Source: Streptomyces sp. S.PB5 (GTDB lineage Bacteria > Actinomycetota > Actinomycetes > Streptomycetales > Streptomycetaceae). From it: a stretch of DNA of 64,000 nt. The notes under the pieces were generated by a model, which saw only the letters and a list, made by a program, of their open reading frames with translations, had not been told where the DNA came from and made no database searches. The DNA lies in the NCBI RefSeq assembly GCF_030403745.1, contig NZ_JAQMWP010000012.1, positions 1-64,000 on the forward strand, in the 5' to 3' direction. The translations under genes and the position numbers were made by a program. Positions 1-8,539 of this stretch are shown in pieces. Each line of letters begins with the position of its first letter. Position 1 is the first letter of the stretch.

Positions 1-1
1 C

Positions 2-532
2 GCGGAGGCGTCCTTCGTGGCCCGCACGGTGGACTCCGACCGCAAGCACCTGACCGAGGTCCTGCGCCAGGCCGCCGCCCACCCCGGCACCGCGCTCGTG
101 GAGATCTACCAGAACTGCAACATCTTCAACGACGGCGCCTTCGAGGTGCTCAAGGACAAGCAGCAGGCCGAGGAGGCGGTGATCCGCCTGGAGCACGGCC
201 GGCCCATCCGCTTCGGCGCCGAGGGCGCCAAGGGCGTCGTCCGCGACCACCGCACCGGCGACCTGGAGGTGGTGACCGTGACCGAGGAGAACGAGGCCGA
301 CCTGATGGTCCATGACGCCCACGCCACGTCCCCGACCACGGCCTTCGCCCTGTCCCGGCTGGCCGACCCCGACACCCTCCACCACACCCCGATCGGCGTC
401 TTCCGCGACGTCGAACGCCCCGTCTACGACACCCTGATGGCCGACCAGCTGGATACGGCGATCGAGCAGAACGGCAAGGGGGATCTGGCGACGCTGCTGG
501 CCGGCGGCGACACCTGGACCGTCGTCGGCTGA
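2..532 (+). CDS. korB: 2-oxoglutarate:ferredoxin oxidoreductase beta subunit, C-terminal part (5' cut by window)
   Basis: The C-terminal 176 residues or so of the beta subunit of a 2-oxoacid:ferredoxin oxidoreductase, which decarboxylates 2-oxoglutarate to succinyl-CoA with ferredoxin as electron acceptor. The frame is open from base 2, so the gene starts outside the window and the thiamine-diphosphate domain is not visible. The stretch EIYQNCNIFNDGAFE, then a basic GRPIRFG segment and the long acidic tail, are characteristic of KorB. The stop lies 4 bases before the next start, so the two genes are probably co-transcribed and translationally linked. The korA subunit would be expected just upstream. 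Family assignment is firm; substrate specificity comes from family knowledge. Confidence 0.9.
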   Translation, partial: AEASFVARTVDSDRKHLTEVLRQAAAHPGTALVEIYQNCNIFNDGAFEVLKDKQQAEEAVIRLEHGRPIRFGAEGAKGVVRDHRTGDLEVVTVTEENEADLMVHDAHATSPTTAFALSRLADPDTLHHTPIGVFRDVERPVYDTLMADQLDTAIEQNGKGDLATLLAGGDTWTVVG

Positions 533-536
533 CGCG

Positions 537-1286
537 ATGGACCACATCCTCGCCACGGCCGGCGCGTTCAACGCCCGCTACAAGCAACTGCTCGCGAACG
601 GCACGACCGACCTCTCCGTCACCTTCGACCGGCCGACCCGGCGGGGCCTGGACTCCGACGCACCGGGCGCGAGCGGCGAGGTCGGCAGGGCGGGGGTGGC
701 GATCGACTCGCTGGACGACATGCGGGTGCTGTTCGCCGGGATCCCGCTGGACAAGGTGTCGACCGCGCTGCGGATCGACGCCCCCGCGGCCGTCCTGCTG
801 CTCCTGTACCAACTGGTGGCCGAGGAGCAGGGCGTGCCGGCGGACCGGCTGACCGGCACGATCCCCGACTGCGTACCGGGGGAGTGCGTCGCCCCGGGCC
901 CGGCCCTCTTCCCGCCCGGGCCCGCACTCCGTCTGACCGCCGACCTCGTCACCTACGGCAGGACCGAACTGCCCAACTGGACCACGCTCGCGCTCTGCGG
1001 CCACCCGGCCGCGGCGGACGGCGTGGAGGCGGCGGCCGGCGACTGCGAGCCGCTCCGGGACCCCGCCGTCGAGGCCCGGCAGGCCGAACGCCTGGCCAAG
1101 CTGCGCGCCTGGCGGTGCCGCGAGCGCGTGACGGACACCCTGCTGCTGGTGCAGAAGGCGGCGGCGGGGACGGACAACGTCCTGTACCCGATGAAGGACG
1201 CTCTCGCCGCCGGGGCCACCGTCGGCGAGGTCTGCGACGCCCTGCGCGAGGTGTGGGGCACATACGCCCTGACGGACGCCTGCTGA
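537..1286 (+). CDS. Methylmalonyl-CoA mutase-like protein, internally shortened
   Basis: A 249-aa protein related to the large subunit of methylmalonyl-CoA mutase, which normally exceeds 500 residues. The N-terminal two thirds keep recognisable family blocks: NARYKQLLANGTTDLSVTFD, the GEVGRAGVAIDSLDDM segment and GIPLDKVSTALRI. The block that is usually QNDILKEY is degenerate here (PDCVPGECVA). After about residue 160 the sequence jumps to the family's later segment (RVTDTLLLVQKAAAGTDNVLYPMKDAL), so most of the TIM barrel and the B12-binding part are missing. The frame is intact and the start lies 4 bases after the korB stop, suggesting re-initiation. It is either a non-catalytic derivative or a pseudogene deleted in frame; mutase activity is unlikely. 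Confidence 0.7.
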   Translation: MDHILATAGAFNARYKQLLANGTTDLSVTFDRPTRRGLDSDAPGASGEVGRAGVAIDSLDDMRVLFAGIPLDKVSTALRIDAPAAVLLLLYQLVAEEQGVPADRLTGTIPDCVPGECVAPGPALFPPGPALRLTADLVTYGRTELPNWTTLALCGHPAAADGVEAAAGDCEPLRDPAVEARQAERLAKLRAWRCRERVTDTLLLVQKAAAGTDNVLYPMKDALAAGATVGEVCDALREVWGTYALTDAC

Positions 1287-1292
1287 GGTGAC

Positions 1293-1326
1293 CTCGGCGC
1301 CGGACGAGGCATCGGCCGGCGCCGAG
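1293..1326. terminator. Bidirectional hairpin terminator
   Basis: A perfect inverted repeat with 11-bp arms (CTCGGCGCCGG at 1293-1303 and its complement at 1316-1326) and a 12-base loop. It lies between two convergent genes, the mutase-like gene and the GTPase gene. There is no U-tract, as is usual in high-GC actinobacteria. Confidence 0.7.
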
Positions 1327-1330
1327 GATC

Positions 1331-2407
1331 TCAGCGGTGCGGGCGCTTCTTCAGCGCACGGGCGCGGGTGCGGATGCGCTGCTTGTCCTCGGCGCGGGCA
1401 CGGGCGTCCTGACGCAGCTCCAGCATGCGCTGCTCGCGGCGCAGTTTGTGCCAGTTGCCGAGGCGGTCCTCGTCCAACTCGCCCTCGTCGACCGCGCCGC
1501 GCACGGCGCAGCCCGGCTCCGCACCGTGGGTGCAGTCCCGGAACTGGCACTCCCCGGTCAGCTCCTCGATGTCGCTGAAGGCACGGTCGATGCCCTCCTC
1601 GGCGTCCCACACGGCCAGACCGCGCATACCGGGGGTGTCGACGAGCAGTCCGCCGTCGGGCAGCGGGACGAGCTCGCGGTGCGTGGTGGTGTGCCGGCCC
1701 TTGAAGTCGCCGCGCACCTCCTGCGTGCTCAGCCGCTCGGCTCCGCTGAGGGCGTTGACCAGCGTGGACTTGCCGACGCCGGAGAGCCCGACCAGGGCGA
1801 CCGTGCTGCCGGGGCCCGCGTAGGCCCGCAGCGCTTCGAGGCCCTCACCGGTGTGCGAGGAGATGGTGTGCACCGATGTCCCGGGGGCGATGCCCCGGAC
1901 CTCGTCGGCGGCCGCCTCGGGGTCCGGATGCAGATCGGCCTTGCTGAGCACGACGACGGGCTGGGCGCCGCTCTGCCACGCCACCGCCAGATACCGCTCG
2001 ATACGGCGCAGCCGCTGATCCCCGGTGAGCGCGACCACCACGAAGACGGTGTCCACGTTGGCGGCGACGATCTGGGCCTCGGTCCTGGCGCCGGCGCTGC
2101 CCCGCACGAACGCGGAGTGGCGCGGCAGGACCTCCTCGACCCGGTCGTCCGCCACCACGACCCAGTCGCCGGTGGCGAGTCCGGGACCGCCGAGGCGGGG
2201 CTGTTCGGGCCGGAACACCCGGGGCGCGGGAGCGGCCCGTACCGTGCGGTCGGCGAGGAGCACGGTGCAGGCGCCCCGGTCGACCTGCCCGACCCGGCCG
2301 GGCGAGGCGCCCGGGAAGATGTCCTCGTAGCCGCCCTCGTCCCAGGCGGCGGCCAGCTCGGGCCGCCAGCCGAGGGATTCGAGTCCGCTGAAGTCGACGT
2401 CGCTCAA
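1331..2407 (-). CDS. rsgA: RsgA-type circularly permuted GTPase
   Basis: A 358-aa GTPase of the RsgA/YjeQ family, which binds the 30S ribosomal subunit late in assembly. An N-terminal OB-like segment (about residues 30-115) is followed by the permuted order of GTPase motifs: G4 as SKAD (155-158, in place of NKxD), G1 as GLSGVGKST (207-215), then G3 as DTPGM. A C-terminal zinc knuckle C-x5-C-x-H-x5-C follows (GECQFRDCTHGAEPGC). The TTG start overlaps the stop of the upstream 62-aa gene (TTGA), so translation is coupled to it. Actinobacteria often carry more than one RsgA-like gene. Its coupling to a peptidase and a small Cys-containing peptide suggests this may not be the housekeeping copy, but that is inference. 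Confidence 0.88.
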   Translation of the reverse strand: MSDVDFSGLESLGWRPELAAAWDEGGYEDIFPGASPGRVGQVDRGACTVLLADRTVRAAPAPRVFRPEQPRLGGPGLATGDWVVVADDRVEEVLPRHSAFVRGSAGARTEAQIVAANVDTVFVVVALTGDQRLRRIERYLAVAWQSGAQPVVVLSKADLHPDPEAAADEVRGIAPGTSVHTISSHTGEGLEALRAYAGPGSTVALVGLSGVGKSTLVNALSGAERLSTQEVRGDFKGRHTTTHRELVPLPDGGLLVDTPGMRGLAVWDAEEGIDRAFSDIEELTGECQFRDCTHGAEPGCAVRGAVDEGELDEDRLGNWHKLRREQRMLELRQDARARAEDKQRIRTRARALKKRPHR

Positions 2408-2592
2408 CGGGCCTCTCCCGGCTCGGTGTCGGAGCCGCCGGCCGGGGCCTGTGCGGTGTCGGCGGCCGGGGCGGCCGCCTTCGGGGCGGGCTTGCCCTCG
2501 CAGCCGCAGCCGCCGCGCTGGACCGTGAACCGGCGGCGCGGGGCGGGCGTTTCGGGGGTGGCCGGTTGCTGTGGGGTGGTGTTCTCGCTCAT
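2404..2592 (-). CDS. 62-aa peptide with GGCGCEG motif, coupled between peptidase and GTPase
   Basis: Encodes 62 residues beginning MSENTTPQQP, with a basic middle (RRRFTVQRGGCGCEG) and an Ala/Pro-rich tail. Its ATG overlaps the stop of the upstream S9 peptidase (ATGA) and its stop overlaps the TTG of the GTPase (TTGA), which is good evidence that it is translated. The two cysteines in GGCGCEG are the only cysteines. I do not recognise the family. Possibilities are a small metal-binding or regulatory protein for the GTPase, or a modified-peptide precursor processed by the adjacent peptidase. No modifying enzyme specific to Cys-containing peptides lies next to it, so the second idea is weak. 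Confidence 0.65.
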   Translation of the reverse strand: MSENTTPQQPATPETPAPRRRFTVQRGGCGCEGKPAPKAAAPAADTAQAPAGGSDTEPGEAR

Positions 2593-4427
2593 GTTCCCGC
2601 TTCCGTGTGGGGCCGGGTGCCGACCCGGTGGTGGACGAAGGTGATCTGGGTGGTGATCGACTCGGCGCCGAGGCCGGTGTGGGCCGTACGGTGCCCCATC
2701 GCGCGGTAGTGGACCTCGACGTCGGCGCCCCGGCCGCGCAGCGCGGCGACATAGTTCTCGACCTGCCGGGGCGGACAGCGCGGGTCCTGCTCGCCCGCGA
2801 GCACGAGCAGGGGCGCACGGACGGCGCCGGCATGGGTCAGCGGGGAGGCGGCGGCGTACTTCTCGGGCACCTCCGCGGGGCTGCCGCCGAACATGGCCCG
2901 GTCGACCCAGCGCAGCCCCTCGAGTTCCTCCTCGTAGGCGGCGACATAGTCGCCGACCGGGTTCTCGGCCACCCCGCAGGCCCACAGACCGGGCTGGGTG
3001 CCGAGCCCCAGCAGCACGAGGTAGCCGCCCCAGGACCCGCCCGCAAGGACACAGCGGCCGGGGTCCACGAGCCCGTCGGCGACGAGACGGGCGCGGACCG
3101 CGGCGACATCGGCGAGTTCGGTGTGGCCGACGGAGGCCCGCTGCGCCAGCCGCCAGCCGCGGCCGTTGTCGCCGGAGCCGCGGTAGTTGACGCGTACGAC
3201 GGTGTAGCCGGCGTCGTTCCAGGCGGCGGCCGCGGGCAGATAGGCGTCGCCGTCGGCGGCGTGCGGACCGCCGTGCAGCAGGAACACGGCCGGATACGGG
3301 CTGCCGTCGGGCTGTCGCTCGTCCCGCCCGGTCGGGGCGCTGACGTAGGCGGGCACGGGCCCGCCGGGACCCTCGGCGAGGATCTCCCGCACCGGCGAGG
3401 CGGGGCGGAACGTCCGCGGCGCGCTGAGCAGTTCGGTGCCGGCGGCGTCGTACAGGACGGGTGAGGAGGCCGCGGAGGAGAACGTGTACCAGTGGCCGCC
3501 GTCGGGTCGGGCCGCGACCTCGTGGACGGTGCCGGGCGGAGTGGTCAGCGCGGTCGTGCGTCCGTCGGACAGGGTGTGCCGGAGGAGTTCGCTGCGGCCG
3601 TGGTGGCGGTGGTGGATCAGCAGGGCCCGGCCGTCCGGGTAGAACTGGGCCCGCACCTCGCCGGGCAGCGAGGTGGCGATCTCCTGGACCTCGCCGGTGC
3701 GAGGGTCCCACAGCAGGGGTGCGCGCACGCCCTGGCGTTCATGGGTGGCGAGGACACGGTGCCCGCCGGGCTCGAAGGGGTGGCCGAAGGCCGGGACCTC
3801 GATGCCGCTTTCGGGCCAGTCGCACAGGTCGCCGACGGTCTCGCCGTCGAGGGTGACGGCGCGCAGGGCGGGCCGCTGGGGGTCGCCGCGCTCGGCGTGG
3901 ACATAGAGCACGAGGCTCTCGTCGTCGCTGATCCCACCGACATAAAGGGGGTTGGGGCTGAGCCGGAGCGGTTCCACGGCGTCGGCGCCGGGCCGCATCA
4001 CATACATGCCGTATCCGCCGTCGGGCTCGCCCACCGCGGACACCGCGACCCCGGACCGGCCGAGCGCGAGCCCTTCCGGTGAGCCGCCGGGCATACCGGG
4101 CAGCGCGGGAACTGCGGGGCCGCCCCGCAGCGGCGAACGCACCCAGTGCCCCTGCTCGCTGCCGTCGTCGTCCCGGTACCACCAAAGCCGCCGCCCGCGC
4201 GGGTCGACCAGGCCGAGCTCCGCGCCGTGGGCCGCGTCGGTGAGCTGCCGGAAGGCGCCCGTGGCGATGTCCCACAGATAGAACTGCGCGGTCCCGCTCG
4301 CATTCCCGCGGACCGCGCACACCCCTGGCCGCTCACGCCCCCACACGGGCAGCCCCACCGAGGGCACCGCGCAGCGGTCCGCCGGACTCGACTCCGCTTC
4401 TAGTACCCCGCTGTATAAAGTCACCAC
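2589..4427 (-). CDS. S9 family prolyl oligopeptidase-like serine peptidase
   Basis: About 612 residues: an N-terminal beta-propeller (roughly 1-370) and a C-terminal alpha/beta-hydrolase domain typical of S9 acyl-aminoacyl or prolyl oligopeptidases. The nucleophile sits in GGSWGGY. The oxyanion segment is LLHGGPHAADGD, the acid is in AGEQDPRCP and the catalytic His is in MGHRTAH. No signal peptide is seen, so it should be cytoplasmic. The start is uncertain: GTG at 4427 or 4424, or TTG at 4469, none with a clear ribosome binding site. The leucine codon right after the GTG start is TTA, rare in Streptomyces and read by the bldA tRNA. It is divergent from the hydroxylase at 4612 and coupled to the 62-aa gene. 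In an NRPS neighbourhood it could trim or release a peptide, or confer self-resistance; this is inference. Confidence 0.85.
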   Translation of the reverse strand: MVTLYSGVLEAESSPADRCAVPSVGLPVWGRERPGVCAVRGNASGTAQFYLWDIATGAFRQLTDAAHGAELGLVDPRGRRLWWYRDDDGSEQGHWVRSPLRGGPAVPALPGMPGGSPEGLALGRSGVAVSAVGEPDGGYGMYVMRPGADAVEPLRLSPNPLYVGGISDDESLVLYVHAERGDPQRPALRAVTLDGETVGDLCDWPESGIEVPAFGHPFEPGGHRVLATHERQGVRAPLLWDPRTGEVQEIATSLPGEVRAQFYPDGRALLIHHRHHGRSELLRHTLSDGRTTALTTPPGTVHEVAARPDGGHWYTFSSAASSPVLYDAAGTELLSAPRTFRPASPVREILAEGPGGPVPAYVSAPTGRDERQPDGSPYPAVFLLHGGPHAADGDAYLPAAAAWNDAGYTVVRVNYRGSGDNGRGWRLAQRASVGHTELADVAAVRARLVADGLVDPGRCVLAGGSWGGYLVLLGLGTQPGLWACGVAENPVGDYVAAYEEELEGLRWVDRAMFGGSPAEVPEKYAAASPLTHAGAVRAPLLVLAGEQDPRCPPRQVENYVAALRGRGADVEVHYRAMGHRTAHTGLGAESITTQITFVHHRVGTRPHTEAGT

Positions 4428-4611
4428 GCCATTATGTGGAAAGAGGATCGAGCCCGGGAAGAGCCTCAACGGAATATGTCCGAAAGGGAGTCGAGCCGTT
4501 TATCCGTGGGCCACTCCTGGGGAATTCCCTGCAATTTTTCTCCATATTCGGGTAATGGGTGGCACCGGAATTCGAGGCCTCGTCGAACGCATCGCGTGCA
4601 AGGAGAACATC
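4428..4611. promoter_or_regulatory. Divergent promoter region
   Basis: A short stretch poorer in GC than its surroundings (for example GCAATTTTTCTCCATATTCGGG around 4531-4553), separating the minus-strand peptidase gene from the plus-strand hydroxylase gene. Both genes probably start transcription here. I could not assign -10/-35 boxes with confidence. The sequence AAGGAGA at 4600-4606 is the ribosome binding site for the GTG at 4612. Confidence 0.5.
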
Positions 4612-5361
4612 GTGCAGCCTGTGATCGACCGTGGCCGGGCCGCGGCCCTGGCCGTCGATGCCGACATCGTCGGGGAGGTGCGCCGCAAGGGCTATCTGAC
4701 CGTGCCCGGCGGCGCGTTCCGCACCGCCGACTGGGCACCGGCACTGGCCGGACTGCGGGCCGCGTACGGGGATCTGGTTCCGGACGCCTATCTCGCCGAC
4801 GGCGGCGCCTACCGACTGCGCCGTCACGTGCGCTACCGCTACCGGGCCGCGCGTGAGGCGCTGCTGCCCGAGCGGCCCGGACCGTACCTCCAGAGCGCCG
4901 AGGTCAACCCCTTCGCCGGCGGCGTACCGCGGCACTTCGCCCCGGTGCCGCCCGAGGTCCGCGACAATCCGTTCCTGCACGCCCTGCTGCTGCGCAGCGT
5001 GCGGGTCTTCGCCCACGGCTCGGCGCCCTGCGACTGGGAGGTGGACGTCCACCTCGTCCGTATCCGGGCACAGGCCGACGAGATCGGGCTGCCCTCGCCC
5101 GAGGGTGTGCACCGTGACGGCTTCGACTTCATCTCCCTGCACCTGATGGACCGCCGCCGGGTCCTGGGCGGCCGCAGCATCATCTGCGCCGCCGACGGCA
5201 CACCCATCGAGAACCCCCTGCTGGCCGAGCCGATGGACTCGCTGTACGCCGACGACCACCGCATCCTGCACGGCACCGAGCCGGTGCGCCTGGACCCGGC
5301 GGCCGGCGCACCCGAGGGCCACCGGGACATGCTCCTGACGAGCTACCGCCGCACGGACTGA
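4612..5361 (+). CDS. Fe(II)/2-oxoglutarate amino-acid hydroxylase, isoleucine-dioxygenase-like
   Basis: A 249-aa protein of the 2OG-Fe_Oxy_2 family (Pfam PF10014), whose characterised members hydroxylate free aliphatic amino acids such as isoleucine. Metal-binding residues fit His167-x-Asp169 in VHRDGFDFISLHLMDRR and a distal His near 220 (RILHGTEPV). The C-terminal GHRDMLLTSYRR is strongly conserved in the family and probably supplies the arginine for 2-oxoglutarate. GTG at 4612 is chosen because AAGGAGA stands 5 bases upstream; an in-frame start at 4555 has no such site. It is convergent with the last NRPS gene and separated from it by a hairpin. It most likely makes a hydroxylated amino-acid building block for the NRPS. 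Confidence 0.85.
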   Translation: MQPVIDRGRAAALAVDADIVGEVRRKGYLTVPGGAFRTADWAPALAGLRAAYGDLVPDAYLADGGAYRLRRHVRYRYRAAREALLPERPGPYLQSAEVNPFAGGVPRHFAPVPPEVRDNPFLHALLLRSVRVFAHGSAPCDWEVDVHLVRIRAQADEIGLPSPEGVHRDGFDFISLHLMDRRRVLGGRSIICAADGTPIENPLLAEPMDSLYADDHRILHGTEPVRLDPAAGAPEGHRDMLLTSYRRTD

Positions 5362-5362
5362 C

Positions 5363-5381
5363 CCCGGGCCACCGGCCCGGG
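5363..5381. terminator. Hairpin between convergent genes
   Basis: A perfect 8-bp stem (CCCGGGCC at 5363-5370 with GGCCCGGG at 5374-5381) and a 3-base loop, in the 25-base gap between the hydroxylase stop and the NRPS stop. It should serve both strands. Confidence 0.65.
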
Positions 5382-5386
5382 CCCCC

Positions 5387-8300
5387 TCAACTCCCCTCGC
5401 GTCCCTGCCCGCTTGCCGCGCCCCAGTCGAACCCGGCGAAGCCCGCGAGGGCGGGCGCGGCGGGGGCGGGGATCTCCAGGGGTACGACGTCCTCGGCGCC
5501 GGCGCGAGCGAGCGCTCCGGCCAGCCGGCACACCCGGCGGGCGAGGGCCGCGGCGGTGCCGGACTCGTACAGGTCCCGGTCGTACTGGAGGGTCAGCCGT
5601 GTCCCCTGCGCGTCCCTGCCGAACTGGAAGGACAGATCGAACAGCCCGTCACGCAGCGGCACCGGACCACCCGTCAGCCGCAGCAGCCCGGCGGCGTCGA
5701 TCTCGTCCCACAGCGTGACCCATACGTCGAAGAAGGGCCCGCGTCCGGCGACCCGCGGCGGCGCCAGCGCACGCACCACCTCGTCGAAGGGCAGCGCACC
5801 GTGGTCGAGCGCCCCGACCACCTTCCCGGCCAGCCCGTCCAGGAGCTGTCCGCAGGTGAGGTCAGGGCGGACGGAGGTGCGCAGGGCCACGGTGTTGATG
5901 CGGCAGCCGATGGTGCCGCCCCTGCGGTGACTGACCGCCGTGCCCAGGCAGATGTCCTCGGCGCCGGTGCTGTCGTGCAGCGCGAGGGCGACGGCCGCGG
6001 CCAGCGGGGTGAACAGCGAGGTGCGCCGGGAACGGGCCAGGTCCTCGAGAGCGCTGGTCGTCTCCGGGTCCAGCTGCTCGATGCGGACCGCGGTGCGGCG
6101 GCCGGGGGCCGGGGTGCGCGGGTGGTCCACGGCCAGCGGGACCGGCTCGGGGAAGGGGGTCAACTCCCTCTTCCAGTAGTCGAGTTCGCGCCCGGACGGC
6201 TGAGGATCGGGAGAGTCGTCGGCGGGTGCCGGAGGCAGCGGACGGCCCTCGACCAGGGCGTCGTGGCACGCCACCAGGTCGGCGGCGGCGATCTCCAGGG
6301 AGAGCTGGTCGGCGACGGTGTGGTGCAGTACCAGCAGCAGATGGCAGTCGCCCGGCGTGCGGATCAGCGTCGCCCGCAGCAGCGGGCCGCGCGCGAGGTC
6401 GAACGGCTCGTGCACCAGGCGCTCGACGAGAGCCTCCCGCTGCGCCGCGTCCGCTGCCGTCTCCACGGCGAGCTGCGAGGCCTCGGTGCGCAGCCGGGGC
6501 ACCGGCTCGCCGCGCACCTCACGGAACACCGTGCGCAGTGCCGGATGCCGGGTCTGCAGCGCTGTTACGGCATCGGCGAGGGCCTGCGGTTCGAGGGCGC
6601 CGGTGCACCGCAGGAGCAACGGCACGTGGTACGCGGTGTCGTGAGCACCGCGCAGCTGTTGTTCCAGCCACAGGCTGCGCTGCACGGGCGTCGCGGGGGA
6701 GCCGCCGGCGGGCGCGGCGGCGGGCGGGGCTTCCGGCCGACCGGCGGGTTCGGCCGCCGAACGCGGGGCCAGCCGGGCCGCGAGGGCGGCCGGAGTCGTC
6801 GCCTCGAACACATCCCGTACGGCGACCCTGATGCCGAGCCGGTCGGCCGCGGCCTGGGCCAGCGCGGCCGCTTTGAGGCTGGTCCCGCCGCTGTGGAAGA
6901 AGTCGTCGGTGTCGGCGACAGGGCAGCCGAGCACGTCCCCGAACAGCTCCCGCAACCGCGGCCGCAGCGCACCGCCCGCCGCTTGCGCGGCCTCCTCCTG
7001 CACCGCCTCGGGTGCCGCCGGCAGCCCACGGGAGGCCAGTTCACGGCGGTCGATCTTCCCGTTGGGCGTCTCCGGGAGCCGGTCGCAGACGGCCACGGCC
7101 GCCGGGACCATGTAGTAGGGCAGACGCTCCGCGAGCCGGTCGCGCCAGTCGCCCGGCAGCCCCTCGCCACGCGTCACCACATGTGCCACGAGCAGCGGTT
7201 CAGGAGTGCCGCCGGGCACCACGACGGCCGCGGCGGCGATCCCCGGCAGCGCCGCCAGCGCGGCCTCCACCTCGCCCGGCTCGATCCGGAACCCCCTGAT
7301 CTTGACCTGCCGGTCGGCCCGGCCACGGAAGTCGAGGGTGCCGTCGGGGCGGTGGCTGACGAGATCGCCCGTCCGGTAGAGACGGGCGCCCGGCCGCGGG
7401 TCGGACGGGTCGGCGACGAACCGCTCCGCATCGAGTTCGGGACGCCCCACATAACCGCGTCCCACGCCCACGCCGCCCACGTACAGCTCACCCACCGTGC
7501 CGGGGCCGACGGGCCGGCCCTGCTCGTCGCGGACGTGATAGCGCAGATTCGCCAACGGCCGCCCCACCGTGGGCGGTTCACCCGCGGCGCCCGGCGGGCA
7601 GCGATGCCAGGACTGGAACACGGTGGCCTCGGTCGGCCCGTACACATAGAACAGGTCACGGCCCGCGCCCCAGCGGTCCACCAGCGCCTGGCAGAACGCC
7701 TCGCCGCCGGTCACCACGGTCCGTACGACAGCGAAGTCGGCGGGGTCCAGCTGGGCGAGGAGCGCGGCGAGCAGGAACACGGTGTCCACCTCGCGGTCCC
7801 GGACCAGGCCGGCGAGCGCGTCGGCGGAGGCGGCCGGGGCGTCGAAGGGGACGACGGCGGCGCCCGCCCACAGCGCGGCGAAGATCTCCCACACCGAGAC
7901 GTCGAAGCCCGGCCCGGAGAACTGCAGCACCCGGCGCCCCGGCCCCAGTCCGAAGGGCTCGGCCGTGGCCGCCAGCAGATTGACCAGGCTGCGGTGCTCG
8001 ATGCCGACGCCCTTGGGGCGGCCGGTGGAGCCGGAGGTGTGAATGACGTAGGCGAGGTCGCCGGGGGCGGCCGGACAGTCCGCGGGACCCTGCCCGGCGG
8101 GGAGTTCGTCGAGGTCGAGCAGCACGTTCCGCCCGTCCGGGACCAGGCCGGTGAGGTCGGCCGTGGTGACGGTGAGGTCGCCGGGCACGTCCTCGGCGAT
8201 CCCGGCCAGCCGGGCCCGCGGATACCCGGGGTCCAGCGGCAGATAGGCGGCGCCGCAGCGCAGTACGGCGAGCAGCGCGACGACCAGCTCCGCCGAGCGC

Positions 8301-8539
8301 GGCAGACAGACCCGGACCACGCTCCCGGGGCCCGCCCCGAGAGCGGCCAGGCGCCCGGCGAGGGTGTCGGCCAGGGCGTGGAGTTCGGCGTGGGTGAGCG
8401 TGCGGTCGCCGGTGATCACGGCCGGGAGCCCGGCCCAGCCGGCCGCCCGCTCCCGCAGCAGCTCGGCGACGGTGCCGTCGGGGACGGGCGCCGCGGTGTC
8501 GTTGAGTCGCGCGAGCACCTCCTCCCAGTCGCCGCTCAT
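5387..8539 (-). CDS. Nonribosomal peptide synthetase, A-T-C (last module)
   Basis: A 1050-aa NRPS with the order adenylation (about 10-510), carrier (515-590) and condensation (620-1030). It begins inside the usual C-A linker (LNDTAAPVPDGTVAELL), so its partner C domain is the one at the end of the upstream NRPS. A-domain motifs are TSGSTGRPKG (near 166), YGPTEAT, YRTGDL and PNGKIDRREL. The carrier serine is in FFHSGGTSLKAAA (near 550). The C-domain motif is HHTVADQ (near 738), with the usual final Gly replaced by Gln. By-eye specificity residues read D-V-W-F-V-G-V-V-F, which I cannot assign. The protein ends in a C domain with no thioesterase, so that C domain may release the chain onto an amine or by cyclisation. 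The ATG overlaps the upstream stop (ATGA). Confidence 0.93.
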   Translation of the reverse strand: MSGDWEEVLARLNDTAAPVPDGTVAELLRERAAGWAGLPAVITGDRTLTHAELHALADTLAGRLAALGAGPGSVVRVCLPRSAELVVALLAVLRCGAAYLPLDPGYPRARLAGIAEDVPGDLTVTTADLTGLVPDGRNVLLDLDELPAGQGPADCPAAPGDLAYVIHTSGSTGRPKGVGIEHRSLVNLLAATAEPFGLGPGRRVLQFSGPGFDVSVWEIFAALWAGAAVVPFDAPAASADALAGLVRDREVDTVFLLAALLAQLDPADFAVVRTVVTGGEAFCQALVDRWGAGRDLFYVYGPTEATVFQSWHRCPPGAAGEPPTVGRPLANLRYHVRDEQGRPVGPGTVGELYVGGVGVGRGYVGRPELDAERFVADPSDPRPGARLYRTGDLVSHRPDGTLDFRGRADRQVKIRGFRIEPGEVEAALAALPGIAAAAVVVPGGTPEPLLVAHVVTRGEGLPGDWRDRLAERLPYYMVPAAVAVCDRLPETPNGKIDRRELASRGLPAAPEAVQEEAAQAAGGALRPRLRELFGDVLGCPVADTDDFFHSGGTSLKAAALAQAAADRLGIRVAVRDVFEATTPAALAARLAPRSAAEPAGRPEAPPAAAPAGGSPATPVQRSLWLEQQLRGAHDTAYHVPLLLRCTGALEPQALADAVTALQTRHPALRTVFREVRGEPVPRLRTEASQLAVETAADAAQREALVERLVHEPFDLARGPLLRATLIRTPGDCHLLLVLHHTVADQLSLEIAAADLVACHDALVEGRPLPPAPADDSPDPQPSGRELDYWKRELTPFPEPVPLAVDHPRTPAPGRRTAVRIEQLDPETTSALEDLARSRRTSLFTPLAAAVALALHDSTGAEDICLGTAVSHRRGGTIGCRINTVALRTSVRPDLTCGQLLDGLAGKVVGALDHGALPFDEVVRALAPPRVAGRGPFFDVWVTLWDEIDAAGLLRLTGGPVPLRDGLFDLSFQFGRDAQGTRLTLQYDRDLYESGTAAALARRVCRLAGALARAGAEDVVPLEIPAPAAPALAGFAGFDWGAASGQGREGS

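Noticed and set aside
2404..2592. GGCGCEG peptide as a lanthipeptide or thiopeptide precursor
   Set aside because: No LanB/C/M, YcaO or other Cys-modifying enzyme lies nearby, and Ser/Thr are not arranged for ring formation.
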